Assembly (NCBI GenBank): GCA_910580185.1
Contig: CAJTWC010000002.1
Location: forward strand, 117,459-181,458
DNA: 64,000 bases
Direction: 5' to 3'
Source of the DNA: an uncultured Bacilli bacterium
Lineage (GTDB): Bacteria > Bacillota_I > Bacilli_A > RF39 > UBA660
Part shown: positions 8,469 through 16,296 of the stretch, piece after piece
Position numbering within the stretch: position 1 is the first letter of the stretch
Layout: each line of letters starts with the position of its first letter
Position numbers and translations under genes: made by a program
The notes under the pieces: generated by a model
Seen by the model: the letters and a program-made list of their open reading frames with translations, nothing else
Databases searched by the model: none
What the model was told of the DNA's origin: nothing

Positions 8469-8593
8469 TATTTTTCTAATAATGATTTAGGCATTACTGG
8501 TTCATCTATCCATAGCAATAAACATCCACTAGTAGCAGTTGTAGCAACCAATGCGCCAAGTGCAGAAATAATAGAAACTAACAAAGCTTTCAT
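8468..8593 (-). CDS. agrD: AgrD-like autoinducing peptide precursor (41 aa)
   Basis: On the reverse strand an AGAAAGGGG ribosome binding site precedes a 41-codon ORF. It has three AgrD parts: a hydrophobic amphipathic leader (MKALLVSIISALGALVATT), a core with a single Cys24 (ATSGCLLLWI), and an acidic, Pro-containing tail (DEPVMPKSLLEK) that resembles the DEVEVPKEL tail of staphylococcal AgrD. The signal would be a thiolactone ring from Cys24, either CLLLW (five residues, usual) or CLLLWI if the cut precedes the DEP motif. It lies 47 bp after the agrB stop on the same strand, as expected for an AgrB substrate. Confidence 0.88.
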   Translation of the reverse strand: MKALLVSIISALGALVATTATSGCLLLWIDEPVMPKSLLEK

Positions 8594-8640
8594 ATTTTAT
8601 CCCCTTTCTACTAATTTATTTAACCACTATTTATTAGTGT

Positions 8641-9246
8641 TTAAACCTTATTTTTATATGTTTTATAATTATTATATGGCATATCAAATAATTTATAAGT
8701 TATTGGAAGAATAAGTATACATTCAATTATTAATCCAAAAATAAGATAATTTGTTATATACTGATTTTTAGTATATATAGTTATTATAAAATATAGAATT
8801 ATTGTTACTATTGATAAAACTTTAAATCTAATTCTTTTATTTTTCTTTATTAATGGTCTTTTAACTGTGTCTGCTGGTGCAAAGATTGCTATTATTATTA
8901 ATATTACTATATATAATATATAAATAATATTTAAATCTAAATTTATATATTTGCTAGCAAACGCTCCAGTAAGAAATAAAGCACTTGAAAAAACTAAGCA
9001 AGTTAAACTATTATCAGCGTGCATACCAAAAGCAAACAATCTTATAAAATTAAATGCTAATAATAAGAATAATAATTCTTTTGCAATACCTAATATAAAT
9101 GCTAAAGCAAATATAATTATAGTTTTAGTAAAGGTTAAATATATTCCTTCAACCCCATACATAATTTCATCTAGTTTATCATTAGTATAATTAGGATATT
9201 GTTTTTCTATTGCATCCCTAATAGTTTTTAGAAAACGTTTTTTCAT
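8641..9246 (-). CDS. agrB: AgrB-like peptide-processing membrane endopeptidase
   Basis: The 201-residue integral membrane protein carries the AgrB catalytic pair His76 and Cys83 within RLFAFGMHADNSLTC; the 7-residue spacing is the same as H77/C84 in Staphylococcus. Five to six membrane helices follow the family pattern. AgrB removes the AgrD C-terminal tail and forms the thiolactone. It is transcribed with agrD, convergent to agrAC. The ribosome binding site is CGAGGTG. The start at 9246 is well supported by the MKKRFLKTI basic N-terminus. Confidence 0.93.
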   Translation of the reverse strand: MKKRFLKTIRDAIEKQYPNYTNDKLDEIMYGVEGIYLTFTKTIIIFALAFILGIAKELLFLLLAFNFIRLFAFGMHADNSLTCLVFSSALFLTGAFASKYINLDLNIIYILYIVILIIIAIFAPADTVKRPLIKKNKRIRFKVLSIVTIILYFIITIYTKNQYITNYLIFGLIIECILILPITYKLFDMPYNNYKTYKNKV

Positions 9247-9295
9247 ACTACACCTCGTTATCTAAATTTCTTTATTATTTTATCTTATTAGAAAA

Positions 9296-9328
9296 ATTAT
9301 ATTAGAAATTTATTTTATAATGTTTCAA
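9296..9328 (-). promoter_or_regulatory. Candidate agrBD promoter with over-long spacer
   Basis: Reading the reverse strand, TTGAAA (9328-9323) and TATAAT (9301-9296) are separated by 21 nt, too long for unaided use and reminiscent of the activator-dependent agr P2/P3 promoters. A direct repeat TATTAGAAA (forward strand, 9286-9294 and 9300-9308, 14-bp period) overlaps the -10. Whether AgrA binds here is inference. Confidence 0.4.
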
Positions 9329-9451
9329 AAATAATATAAATATTTTTATTCTATACTAAACAGATTTAAAAAACGCCATTCGTAGGCAAAAAACTACTTC
9401 TTATAGCAAAAATGAGAAATTTCTAGTATGTTTTTAGTATCATAAAATAGC

Positions 9452-9494
9452 TCAACGCGAAATTTGTCGAAATTTGATGTTCGAAAAGCGTTGA
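9452..9494 (+). promoter_or_regulatory. Inverted repeat upstream of csp
   Basis: TCAACGC (9452-9458) and GCGTTGA (9488-9494) form a perfect 7-bp outer stem. The interior has a smaller TCGAA/TTCGA pairing and a direct repeat GAAATTTG. The right arm overlaps the candidate csp -35, so it may be an operator. The rest of the 9247-9558 gap is A/T-rich with no ORF. Confidence 0.45.
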
Positions 9495-9520
9495 AAAAAG
9501 AGGTTTACATGATTTATAGT
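9491..9520 (+). promoter_or_regulatory. Candidate csp promoter
   Basis: TTGAAA (9491-9496) and TATAGT (9515-9520) are spaced 18 nt apart. Transcription would start near 9527, giving a ~30-nt leader ending in GAGGTG. Confidence 0.5.
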
Positions 9521-9558
9521 AGAAGTGTAAGCAATAAGGGAAGTGAGGTGTATGTGTG

Positions 9559-9783
9559 ATGCTAAAAACGGGTAGAATCAAATGGTTCAATAATGAAAAA
9601 GGCTATGGCTTCATTGAAGGCGCAAACGATGAAGATATCTTTGTTCATTATTCTGCCATTAAGCAAGAGGGATACAAGTCTCTTGCGGAAGGACAAGTAG
9701 TTGAGTATGAACTTTTAGAAACGGAAAAAGGATTACAAGCTATAAATGTCAAAGAAGTATCAAATGCTACTGTTCATGAGTAG
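9559..9783 (+). CDS. csp: Cold-shock protein (CspA family)
   Basis: The 74-residue single cold-shock domain has RNP1 (KGYGFIE) and RNP2 (DIFVHYSAI), preceded by IKWFNNEK. It binds single-stranded RNA/DNA and prevents mRNA secondary structure. ATG 9559 is chosen over the in-frame GTG 9556 because it gives the usual MLKTG start and 8-nt spacing from GAGGTG. Base composition is slightly less A/T-rich than the neighbours. A strong terminator overlaps the stop. Confidence 0.95.
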   Translation: MLKTGRIKWFNNEKGYGFIEGANDEDIFVHYSAIKQEGYKSLAEGQVVEYELLETEKGLQAINVKEVSNATVHE

Positions 9784-9794
9784 CATTTGTTTTT
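9762..9794 (+). terminator. Intrinsic terminator of csp
   Basis: AAATGCTACT and AGTAGCATTT form a perfect 10-bp stem around a 7-nt loop, followed by a T-rich tail; it contains the csp stop codon. Confidence 0.85.
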
Positions 9795-9800
9795 GTATTA

Positions 9801-9809
9801 TGATATAAT
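9801..9809 (+). promoter_or_regulatory. Extended -10 promoter for hpf
   Basis: TGATATAAT follows the csp terminator and lies 24 nt before the hpf start. Confidence 0.6.
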
Positions 9810-9832
9810 TTAGTTATAGGAGGATTGATAAA

Positions 9833-10363
9833 ATGAAGTACAACATTCGTGGTGAAAAAGTAGAAATAACATCTGCTATAAGATCTTATATTGAGGAGAA
9901 AATAGGAAAGCTAGATAAGTATTTCGATGATGCATCAGATATAACTGCAAGTGTGGTAATAAAGGTTCGCGGAAATGAACAAAAAATAGAGATAACAGTA
10001 CCAGCTATGCGTTATACTTTAAGAAGTGAAGAAGCTCATTCTGATTTATATGCTGCAATTGACCTTACGGTAGATAAATTAGAAAGACAAATAAGAAAAA
10101 ACAAGACTAAGATCAATTCTAAAATTAAACATAATATGATTCAAAACTTTGAAGTTACTTTAGAAGATGAATATGAAAACGATGATTCTATAGTATTAAA
10201 AAGAAAAAAAGTTGATATGAAGCCAATGGATGAAGAAGAAGCAATTCTTCAAATGGAAATGTTAGGGCACTCATTCTTTGTTTTTAAAAACGTAGATACT
10301 GATTCAATTTGCGTTTTATATATAAGAAAAGATGGAAACTATGGAATTATAGAAACAAAATAG
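9833..10363 (+). CDS. hpf: Long-form ribosome hibernation promoting factor
   Basis: The 176-residue protein has an N-terminal HPF/RaiA domain (residues 1-100, RGEKVEITSAIRSYIEEKIGKLDKYF) and a C-terminal dimerisation domain (about 118-175, PMDEEEAILQMEMLGHSFFVF). The long form joins two 70S ribosomes into inactive 100S dimers in stationary phase. The ribosome binding site is AGGAGG. It precedes secA as in many Firmicutes. Confidence 0.95.
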   Translation: MKYNIRGEKVEITSAIRSYIEEKIGKLDKYFDDASDITASVVIKVRGNEQKIEITVPAMRYTLRSEEAHSDLYAAIDLTVDKLERQIRKNKTKINSKIKHNMIQNFEVTLEDEYENDDSIVLKRKKVDMKPMDEEEAILQMEMLGHSFFVFKNVDTDSICVLYIRKDGNYGIIETK

Positions 10364-10377
10364 TAATAAACTTAATG

Positions 10378-10415
10378 GAAAGTAATTAAATCTCTTTAAT
10401 TATTTTCTTTTTTTT
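10378..10415 (+). terminator. Intrinsic terminator between hpf and secA
   Basis: GAAAGTAATTAAA pairs with TTTAATTATTTTC (one G-U) around TCTC, with an eight-T tail. Confidence 0.8.
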
Positions 10416-10447
10416 GCTACAATATTCTTTAAGGAGATGATTCAAAA

Positions 10448-12946
10448 ATGCTAGGTTTTTTAAAGAAATTATTTGATCACGGAGAAATAGAATTAAAAAA
10501 ATTTAGATTAATAGCAAATGAAGTATTTGCATTAGAAGATAAATATTCAAAAATGACAGATAAAGGTTTACAAAGCTGTACGAAAAAATTAAAGAAAAGA
10601 TTAGAAAATGGAGAAACATTGGAAGAATTAATTCCAGATGCTTTTGCGGTAGTTAGGGAAGCTGCATATAGAGTAATTGGTGAAAAGCCTTTTTATACAC
10701 AAGTATTAGGAGCCCTTTCAATTCATTTTGGTAATATATCTGAAATGAAAACTGGAGAAGGTAAAACGCTTACTTGCGTTATGCCAGCTTATTTAAATGC
10801 ATTAACCGGAAAAGGTGTTCACGTAGTAACAGTAAATGAATACTTAGCAACTCGTGACGCAGAGTGGATGGGAAAAATTTATGCCTTTTTAGGAATGACG
10901 GTTGCTGTTAACTTAAGAGATATGTCGCCAAAAGAAAAGAAAGAAGCATATGAAGCTGACATTTTATATTCAACTAATAATGAATTAGGATTTGATTATT
11001 TAAGGGATAATATGGTTGTTAATGCTGAAAATAGAGTTCAAAGACCACTTCACTTTGCGATAATAGACGAAGTGGATTCAGTGTTAATAGATGAGGCAAG
11101 AACACCATTAATTATATCTGGTGGGGTTATGAAGTCGGCTAACCTTTATAAAGACTCAGATAGATTTGTCAAGACATTAAAAGAAAATGAAGATTATACT
11201 ATTGATGAAAAAACTAGAGATATAACTTTAACCGATCAAGGTACTTCTAAAGGAGAAAAACATTTTAGAATTGGAAACCTTTATGATATAGAACATTCTG
11301 CGCTAGTTCATCATATAAACCAAGCCTTAAAGGCTAATTATACAATGCATAATGATGTTGATTACGTAGTGCAAGAAGGAAGAATAGTAATAGTTGACCA
11401 ATTTACTGGAAGACTTATGCCAGGTAGAGCATTTTCTGATGGACTCCATCAGGCTATAGAAGCAAAAGAAAATGTAGAGATAGAAGAAGAAACTAAAACC
11501 CTTGCAACAATTACATTCCAAAATTATTTTAGAATGTATGAAAAACTATCTGGTATGACTGGTACCGCTAAAACAGAAGAAGAAGAATTCAGAAATATTT
11601 ATAATATGTTTGTTATAGAAATACCAACAAACTTACCAGTAATAAGAGAAGATGCTGCAGATTTAATATATTCGACTAAAGATGAAAAATATAAAGCAAT
11701 AGTTGCTGAAATTAAAAGAAGGCACGAAACAGGACAACCAGTATTAGTTGGTACTATAGCAATTGAAACAAGTGAGATAATATCTAATTTATTAAAAAAA
11801 GCTAAGGTAAAACATGAGATATTAAATGCTAAAAACCATGCTAGAGAAGCTGAAATAATAGCTAAAGCAGGTGAAAAAGACTCCGTTACAATAGCAACTA
11901 ATATGGCAGGACGTGGTACTGATATTAAACTTGGTGAAGGTGTAAAAGAACTTGGCGGACTTTGTGTAATAGGTACTGAAAGGCATGAATCAAGGCGTAT
12001 TGATAATCAGCTTAGAGGTCGTTCTGGTCGTCAAGGAGATCCAGGGTTTAGCCAATTTTTTGTATCTTTTGAAGATGATTTAATGGTAAGATTTGGAACT
12101 GATAGATTTAAAGCTATACTTGAAATGGCTGGGTTAGATAGTGAAAGAAACATGAGAAGTAAAACAATCACGCGTTCTGTTGAAACTGCTCAAAAAAGAG
12201 TTGAAGGAAATAACTTTGATGCTCGTAAACATTTATTACAGTATGATGATGTTATGGGAAAACATCGTGAAATAATGTATGCAAGAAGAAATGAAATCCT
12301 AGATAATGAAGATATTCATGAAACTGTTTTAAATACTATAAAAGAACATATAGAATCAGTAATAAGAAGACACGCAAATGAGCATGGTATTATTATAGAA
12401 TCGGATTGTAATGAAATTATTGAATATGTAAATGAAAATCTATTAAACAAGTCAAATTTAAAATTATCAGAAATCTTAAATAAAGATATATTAGAAATAA
12501 TAAATACTATTCAAAATAAAGTAATAAAAGAGTATGAAGATAAAATTAATGCTCTTCCAATAGAAATAAGAAACGATTTTGAAAAAGCTATAAGTCTACA
12601 AGTAATTGATAATTATTGGATGGAGCATATTAACATAATGGATCATTTAAGAGAGGGTGTATCTTTAAGGGGATATGCTAACGAAGATCCGCTTCAAGCT
12701 TACATAAGAGAAGGCTTTGAAATGTTTGACAATATGCTTGATAGAATAAGTAAGGATATTACTTTATATTTATTAAAAGCCGAAGTAAGACAAAACTTAG
12801 AAGCAAAGGAAGTAAAAGGTAGTGCTAATTCAGGTTCTGAAAAAGTATCAAAGTCAAGAACTGTTAAGAAAGATAAGAAAATTGGGCGCAATTCAAAGTG
12901 CCCTTGCGGCTCGGGCCTTAAGTATAAACAATGCTGTGGTAGATAG
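10448..12946 (+). CDS. secA: Preprotein translocase ATPase SecA
   Basis: The 832-residue motor has nucleotide-binding domain 1 with Walker A (MKTGEGKT, about 100-107) and Walker B (IIDEVDS), the preprotein cross-linking region, NBD2 with MAGRGTDIKLG and QLRGRSGRQGD, the helical scaffold, and a C-terminal zinc tail of SEC-C type (CPCGSGLKYKQCCGR). It drives export through SecYEG. Ribosome binding site AAGGAGATG. The final 38 bp of coding sequence recur at 14367-14404 and, decayed, at 15089-15120, which implies insertions at this 3' end. Its own tail ends CCGR-TAG, whereas both downstream copies end CCGK-TAA. Confidence 0.97.
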   Translation: MLGFLKKLFDHGEIELKKFRLIANEVFALEDKYSKMTDKGLQSCTKKLKKRLENGETLEELIPDAFAVVREAAYRVIGEKPFYTQVLGALSIHFGNISEMKTGEGKTLTCVMPAYLNALTGKGVHVVTVNEYLATRDAEWMGKIYAFLGMTVAVNLRDMSPKEKKEAYEADILYSTNNELGFDYLRDNMVVNAENRVQRPLHFAIIDEVDSVLIDEARTPLIISGGVMKSANLYKDSDRFVKTLKENEDYTIDEKTRDITLTDQGTSKGEKHFRIGNLYDIEHSALVHHINQALKANYTMHNDVDYVVQEGRIVIVDQFTGRLMPGRAFSDGLHQAIEAKENVEIEEETKTLATITFQNYFRMYEKLSGMTGTAKTEEEEFRNIYNMFVIEIPTNLPVIREDAADLIYSTKDEKYKAIVAEIKRRHETGQPVLVGTIAIETSEIISNLLKKAKVKHEILNAKNHAREAEIIAKAGEKDSVTIATNMAGRGTDIKLGEGVKELGGLCVIGTERHESRRIDNQLRGRSGRQGDPGFSQFFVSFEDDLMVRFGTDRFKAILEMAGLDSERNMRSKTITRSVETAQKRVEGNNFDARKHLLQYDDVMGKHREIMYARRNEILDNEDIHETVLNTIKEHIESVIRRHANEHGIIIESDCNEIIEYVNENLLNKSNLKLSEILNKDILEIINTIQNKVIKEYEDKINALPIEIRNDFEKAISLQVIDNYWMEHINIMDHLREGVSLRGYANEDPLQAYIREGFEMFDNMLDRISKDITLYLLKAEVRQNLEAKEVKGSANSGSEKVSKSRTVKKDKKIGRNSKCPCGSGLKYKQCCGR

Positions 12947-12954
12947 TCTCATTT

Positions 12955-12985
12955 ACCCTTATAAATAAAGGGTTTACGGGATTTT
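12955..12985 (+). terminator. Weak possible terminator after secA
   Basis: ACCCTT pairs with AAGGGT around a 7-nt loop. The T-run starts 8 nt after the stem, so efficiency is doubtful. Confidence 0.35.
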
Positions 12986-13074
12986 TCTTTATTATAATTT
13001 TTAGGTAATTTTGTATCCAAAAAGGCGTTTAGATAAGTTTTTTTAGCTCAAATGAGCCTTAAAATGGAGTGTTA

Positions 13075-13083
13075 TGGTATAAT
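13075..13083 (+). promoter_or_regulatory. Extended -10 promoter in the secA-prfB island
   Basis: TGGTATAAT (TGn plus a perfect -10) lies 18 nt upstream of the 13101 gene. Confidence 0.5.
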
Positions 13084-13100
13084 TAAAAAGGAGTGACAAT

Positions 13101-13676
13101 ATGAAAGAAATTTTAAAAGAAATAACAACTTCGGATTGGATTCAAATAATCATTGCATTTATAACATTCTTAGGTATTATTGTATCTATTGTTATTACAG
13201 TGGTAACAATTAGGAAAAATAGTAAAATAATAAAAGAATCAAATAGAGCACAAATTATATTTTATATCGATTACAACCCTGCTTGTGATATGTATTTTTT
13301 AATTATAAAAAACTTCGGAAAAAGTATAGGAAAATTATTAAAACTGCAGATAACTCCAAAATTAGATTGGCAGAAGACAAAATTTAAACAAGATATGGTT
13401 CCTTTAACTGAAGCAACTGATATTTTATTAGCACCTAAACAAAAAGTAAGTTCTTGGTTTGATTTCAAGAAATATCCAGACAAGGTATTTGATGTCATAA
13501 TAGAATATGAAACATTGAATGAAGTATATAAAGATAATTATAAAATTGATTTAAATTATATAAGTAATATTGACTGGCTCACACCTTATGCCTTAGATGA
13601 TTACAGTAAGGATAATAAAGCTGTATTATATAAAATAAATAATAGTATACGAGATTTGACAGATAAATTTAGATAG
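13101..13676 (+). CDS. Hypothetical single-pass membrane protein
   Basis: The 191-residue protein has one N-terminal membrane helix (about residues 13-38) followed by a basic stretch and a soluble domain containing SNRAQIIFYID and LIIKNFGKSIGKLLKL. This layout (anchor, polar linker, beta-rich domain with an IKNFG motif) is common in unnamed Firmicutes proteins often found in accessory regions. No function can be assigned. It has a good ribosome binding site (AAGGAG) and lies 15 bp before the acetyltransferase gene, so they form a two-gene unit inside the island delimited by secA 3'-end copies. Confidence 0.8.
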   Translation: MKEILKEITTSDWIQIIIAFITFLGIIVSIVITVVTIRKNSKIIKESNRAQIIFYIDYNPACDMYFLIIKNFGKSIGKLLKLQITPKLDWQKTKFKQDMVPLTEATDILLAPKQKVSSWFDFKKYPDKVFDVIIEYETLNEVYKDNYKIDLNYISNIDWLTPYALDDYSKDNKAVLYKINNSIRDLTDKFR

Positions 13677-13691
13677 TTAGGAGTTGAAAAT

Positions 13692-14234
13692 ATGAATAAA
13701 GATTTAATAATTGAAACTGAAAGATTAATACTAAGACAATATAAATTGGAAGATGTTAATGATATTGTTGAAGGATTAAATAATTTAAATGTAACTAAAT
13801 GGTTACAAGGAGCTCCATATCCATATACTGCAGAAGATGCATTACATTTTATAAATAAATCACTAGATAATAATTTATATAATTTTGCTATTGTTTTGAA
13901 AAGCGAAAATAAAGTAATAGGTGGAACTCAATTAACTAATATAGATTTGCACAACGGAACAGCCGGAGGTGGAATTTGGATTAGTGAAAAGTATTGGGGA
14001 AGAGGATATGGTTCAGAAGCATTTGGAGCTAGGATCAAATATGCATTTGAAGTTTTAGGATTAAGAAGATTAGAAAATGGTTATTTTAAAGAAAATGAAA
14101 AATCGCATAAAATGCAACTAAGATTTGGTTATAAAGATGAAGGCATTAGAAGACAAAAATTTGTATCAAGGGGATCTGGAAAAATTGAAGATGAGTATAT
14201 TACGGGATTATTAAAAGATGAATGGATAAAATAA
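13692..14234 (+). CDS. GNAT-family N-acetyltransferase (RimJ/RimL-like)
   Basis: The 180-residue protein starts with TERLILRQYKLED, typical of RimJ/RimL-like GNATs, and has the acetyl-CoA loop WGRGYGSEAFGA (about residues 98-109, Q/RxxGxG/A motif) followed by LRRLENGYFKENEKSHKMQLRFGYKDEG. It transfers acetyl to an amine; the substrate (ribosomal protein N-terminus, antibiotic or small amine) cannot be told. Ribosome binding site TAGGAG. It forms the second gene of the accessory module after secA. Confidence 0.88.
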   Translation: MNKDLIIETERLILRQYKLEDVNDIVEGLNNLNVTKWLQGAPYPYTAEDALHFINKSLDNNLYNFAIVLKSENKVIGGTQLTNIDLHNGTAGGGIWISEKYWGRGYGSEAFGARIKYAFEVLGLRRLENGYFKENEKSHKMQLRFGYKDEGIRRQKFVSRGSGKIEDEYITGLLKDEWIK

Positions 14235-14560
14235 ATAGATTTTTTTAGATAAGTTTTTAGATAAGTTGTACGAAAAAACTTACAATAATTGAATAAAAAA
14301 TTATAAATTTGAAATAAAAAATACCGATTTAAAAGGAAAAAATTACTCGATTGTTTTAATATTTTACCTTGTGGCTCGGGCCTTAAGTATAAACAATGCT
14401 GTGGAAAGTAACAAAAAATAAGGGTAAAATCAAAATAATAATTGATAATTTGTTCGAGTTTTATAACTTGTCTACAAAATATTAAAAATATATAGTAAAA
14501 TAAAGGTGTGAACAAGAAATAATGTGTTGACACCTTTTAAATTTAAAAAGGAGGTTTTTA
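14235..14560. other. Non-coding stretch with a secA 3'-end copy
   Basis: No gene is seen here. It holds TTTAGATAAGTTTTT at 14244-14258, an exact copy of 13028-13042, so this 15-mer flanks the two-gene module; it also holds the SEC-C copy listed separately and A/T-rich filler. Confidence 0.5.
14367..14404 (+). repeat. Displaced copy of the secA 3' end (copy 2)
   Basis: These 38 bp match secA 12902-12939 at 37 positions (single C/T difference at 14372). In the secA frame it reads PCGSGLKYKQCCGK then TAA, a free SEC-C tail without its gene. The similarity stops sharply upstream. It looks like a direct repeat left by insertion of the 13101-14234 module at the secA end. Confidence 0.85.
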
Positions 14561-14983
14561 ATGGAAGAAAAAAATAATATAGTAATATATCAATTAAATG
14601 ATGGTAAGACAAAAATAGATGTAAAACTTGAGGATGAAACGGTATGGTTATAGCAATAGCAAATGGCTGAATTATTTTCTACATCTAGAACTAATATTAT
14701 TGAACATATAAATAATATTTATGCTGAAGAAGAACTTGATAAGAATTCAACATGTCAAAATTTCCGACAAGTTCGAAAAGAAGATAATAGAACAGTAAAT
14801 AGAGAAATTCCATATTATAATCTAGATATGATTATCTCCTTAGGCTATAGAATAAGATCTAAAGTTGCTACAAATTTTAGAAGATGGGCAACGGAAAGAT
14901 TAAAGGAATATATGATTAAAGGTTTCACTATGGATGATGAAAGACTTAAAGGTAATGGCGCGGGCATTGTCTTTAGTAGATAA
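14561..14983 (+). pseudogene. RhuM-family gene fragment with two nonsense codons
   Basis: From ATG 14561, with a strong AAAGGAGG ribosome binding site, the translation matches the start of RhuM-family virulence-associated proteins: YQLNDGKTKIDVKLEDETVWL, then TAG-Gln-TAG-Gln, then MAELFSTSRTNIIEHINNI. Family members read WLTQxQMAELF here, so two sense codons have become TAG (14654-14656 and 14660-14662). The frame then runs through IPYYNLDMIISLGYRIRS and RRWATERLKEYMIKGF before ending early at ~140 of about 330 residues. It is a decayed accessory gene. An internal start at 14663 gives only a fragment. Confidence 0.85.
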
Positions 14984-15088
14984 AACATTTATAGTAAAGC
15001 TAATACCAATAATACTGATACTAAATGAAATATAGATAATACTATAAATACTAATAATGTTAATAATATAGGAGTATTTATTTCATAC

Positions 15089-15120
15089 GATTCAGGTCTT
15101 AAATATTAAAAATGCTGTGG
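15089..15120 (+). repeat. Decayed copy of the secA 3' end (copy 3)
   Basis: It matches the last part of secA at 25 of 32 positions and reads DSGLKY-stop-KCCGK-stop in the secA frame. It lies next to prfB, the usual downstream neighbour of secA, and its 3' half forms the left arm of a strong terminator. It is most simply the original end of secA, displaced by the oldest insertion. Confidence 0.75.
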
Positions 15121-15143
15121 AAAATAATCCCAGCATTTTTTTA
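15111..15143 (+). terminator. Intrinsic terminator, probably the ancestral secA terminator
   Basis: AATGCTG(T)GG pairs with CCCAGCATT around an A/T loop and is followed by seven T. The left arm is part of the relict SEC-C sequence. Confidence 0.75.
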
Positions 15144-15173
15144 TATTTTGACATTTTATTAGTATATGATTTG

Positions 15174-15182
15174 TGTTATAAT
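15174..15182 (+). promoter_or_regulatory. Extended -10 promoter for prfB
   Basis: TGTTATAAT lies 18 nt upstream of the prfB start. A TTGACA at 15148-15153 is 23 nt from the -10, too far for a standard pair. Confidence 0.5.
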
Positions 15183-15199
15183 TAAAAATAGGTGATACT

Positions 15200-16295
15200 A
15201 TGTTAGAATTAAGAGAATATATTATCGAAGTAGATAACCTTAGTGACAGATTTAATACTGTATGGAGGGGACTTTGACGCAGAAAAATTAACCAAAGATA
15301 TAAAAGATATAGAAGTTAAAATGTCAGCCTCCGATTTTTGGAATGATCAAGAAAATGCAAATGAAGTATTAAATGATTTAAAATCTAAAAAAGCTATGTT
15401 AGAGCCTGTTATGGGTATGAAAAATAACATTGATGGTTTAAAAACATATATAGAGTTAATGCAAAATGGTATAGATGATGAGTTAGGAGATTTTGAAGAT
15501 TTATTATCGAAAACAAAAAAGGATATGGAGTCATTAGAAACCCTTGCTTATTTAAACAAAGAGTTTGATGCTAATAATACAATATTTGAAATACATGCAG
15601 GAGCAGGTGGAACCGAAAGCTGTGATTGGGCAGATATGTTATCTAGAATGTATACAAAATACTTTTCCAAAAAAGGATATTCATATGAAATTTTGGATGA
15701 AACACCTGGTGATGAGGTAGGAATAAAAACTATAGTTTATCTAGTAAAAGGCAGTTATGCTTATGGGTATCTAAAAAATGAAAAGGGTGTTCACAGATTA
15801 GTTAGATTATCTCCTTTTGACTCTAATAACAGAAGACATACTTCTTTTGCAGCAGTGGATGTTACACCAGAATTTGATAATGATGCTAACGTAGAAATAA
15901 AAGATAATGATGTAAGAATAGATGTATATCGTAGTAGTGGTGCTGGTGGCCAAGGGGTAAACACAACGGACAGCGCTGTTAGAGTTACTCATATACCAAC
16001 TGGAATAGTTGTTACTTGTCAAAATGAAAGAAGTCAAATAAAAAACAAAGAAACTGCATTAAAAGTTTTAAAAAGTAAACTTTATCAAATGAAACTTAGG
16101 GAAAATAAAGAGCAAATAGATTCTATGAAAAAAGATCATAATGAAATAGAATTTGGTTCACAAATAAGAAGTTATGTAATGCACCCATATTCAATGGTAA
16201 AAGACCATAGAACTGGTTATGAAACTTCTAATGTTAGTAAAGTAATGGATGGATATATAGATGAATTCATAGAAAAGAGTTTGAAAGGAGAATAA
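15200..16295 (+). CDS. prfB: Peptide chain release factor 2, with programmed +1 frameshift
   Basis: A 25-codon first frame (ATG 15200, GGTGATA ribosome binding site) ends at CTT TGA (15272-15277). The internal Shine-Dalgarno-like GGAGGGG lies just upstream. Reading resumes in the +1 frame at GAC 15276, giving about 365 residues. The second frame carries the SPF stop-codon recognition motif (LVRLSPFDS) and the GGQ peptidyl-hydrolysis motif (SGAGGQGVN). RF2 reads UAA and UGA; low RF2 lets ribosomes shift at CUU-U, so the protein controls its own synthesis. Confidence 0.97.
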
Positions 16296-16296
16296 A

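Noticed and set aside
8951..9190. 79-codon forward ORF inside agrB
   Set aside because: Antisense to the agrB catalytic region; no ribosome binding site.
9468..9485. LexA-type box near csp
   Set aside because: CGAA and TTCG are 8 nt apart; the Gram-positive LexA box needs CGAAC-N4-GTTCG.
14129..14533. 134-codon reverse ORF over the GNAT end and SEC-C copy 2
   Set aside because: Its translation is Phe/Tyr-rich A/T noise and it overlaps the well-supported GNAT gene.
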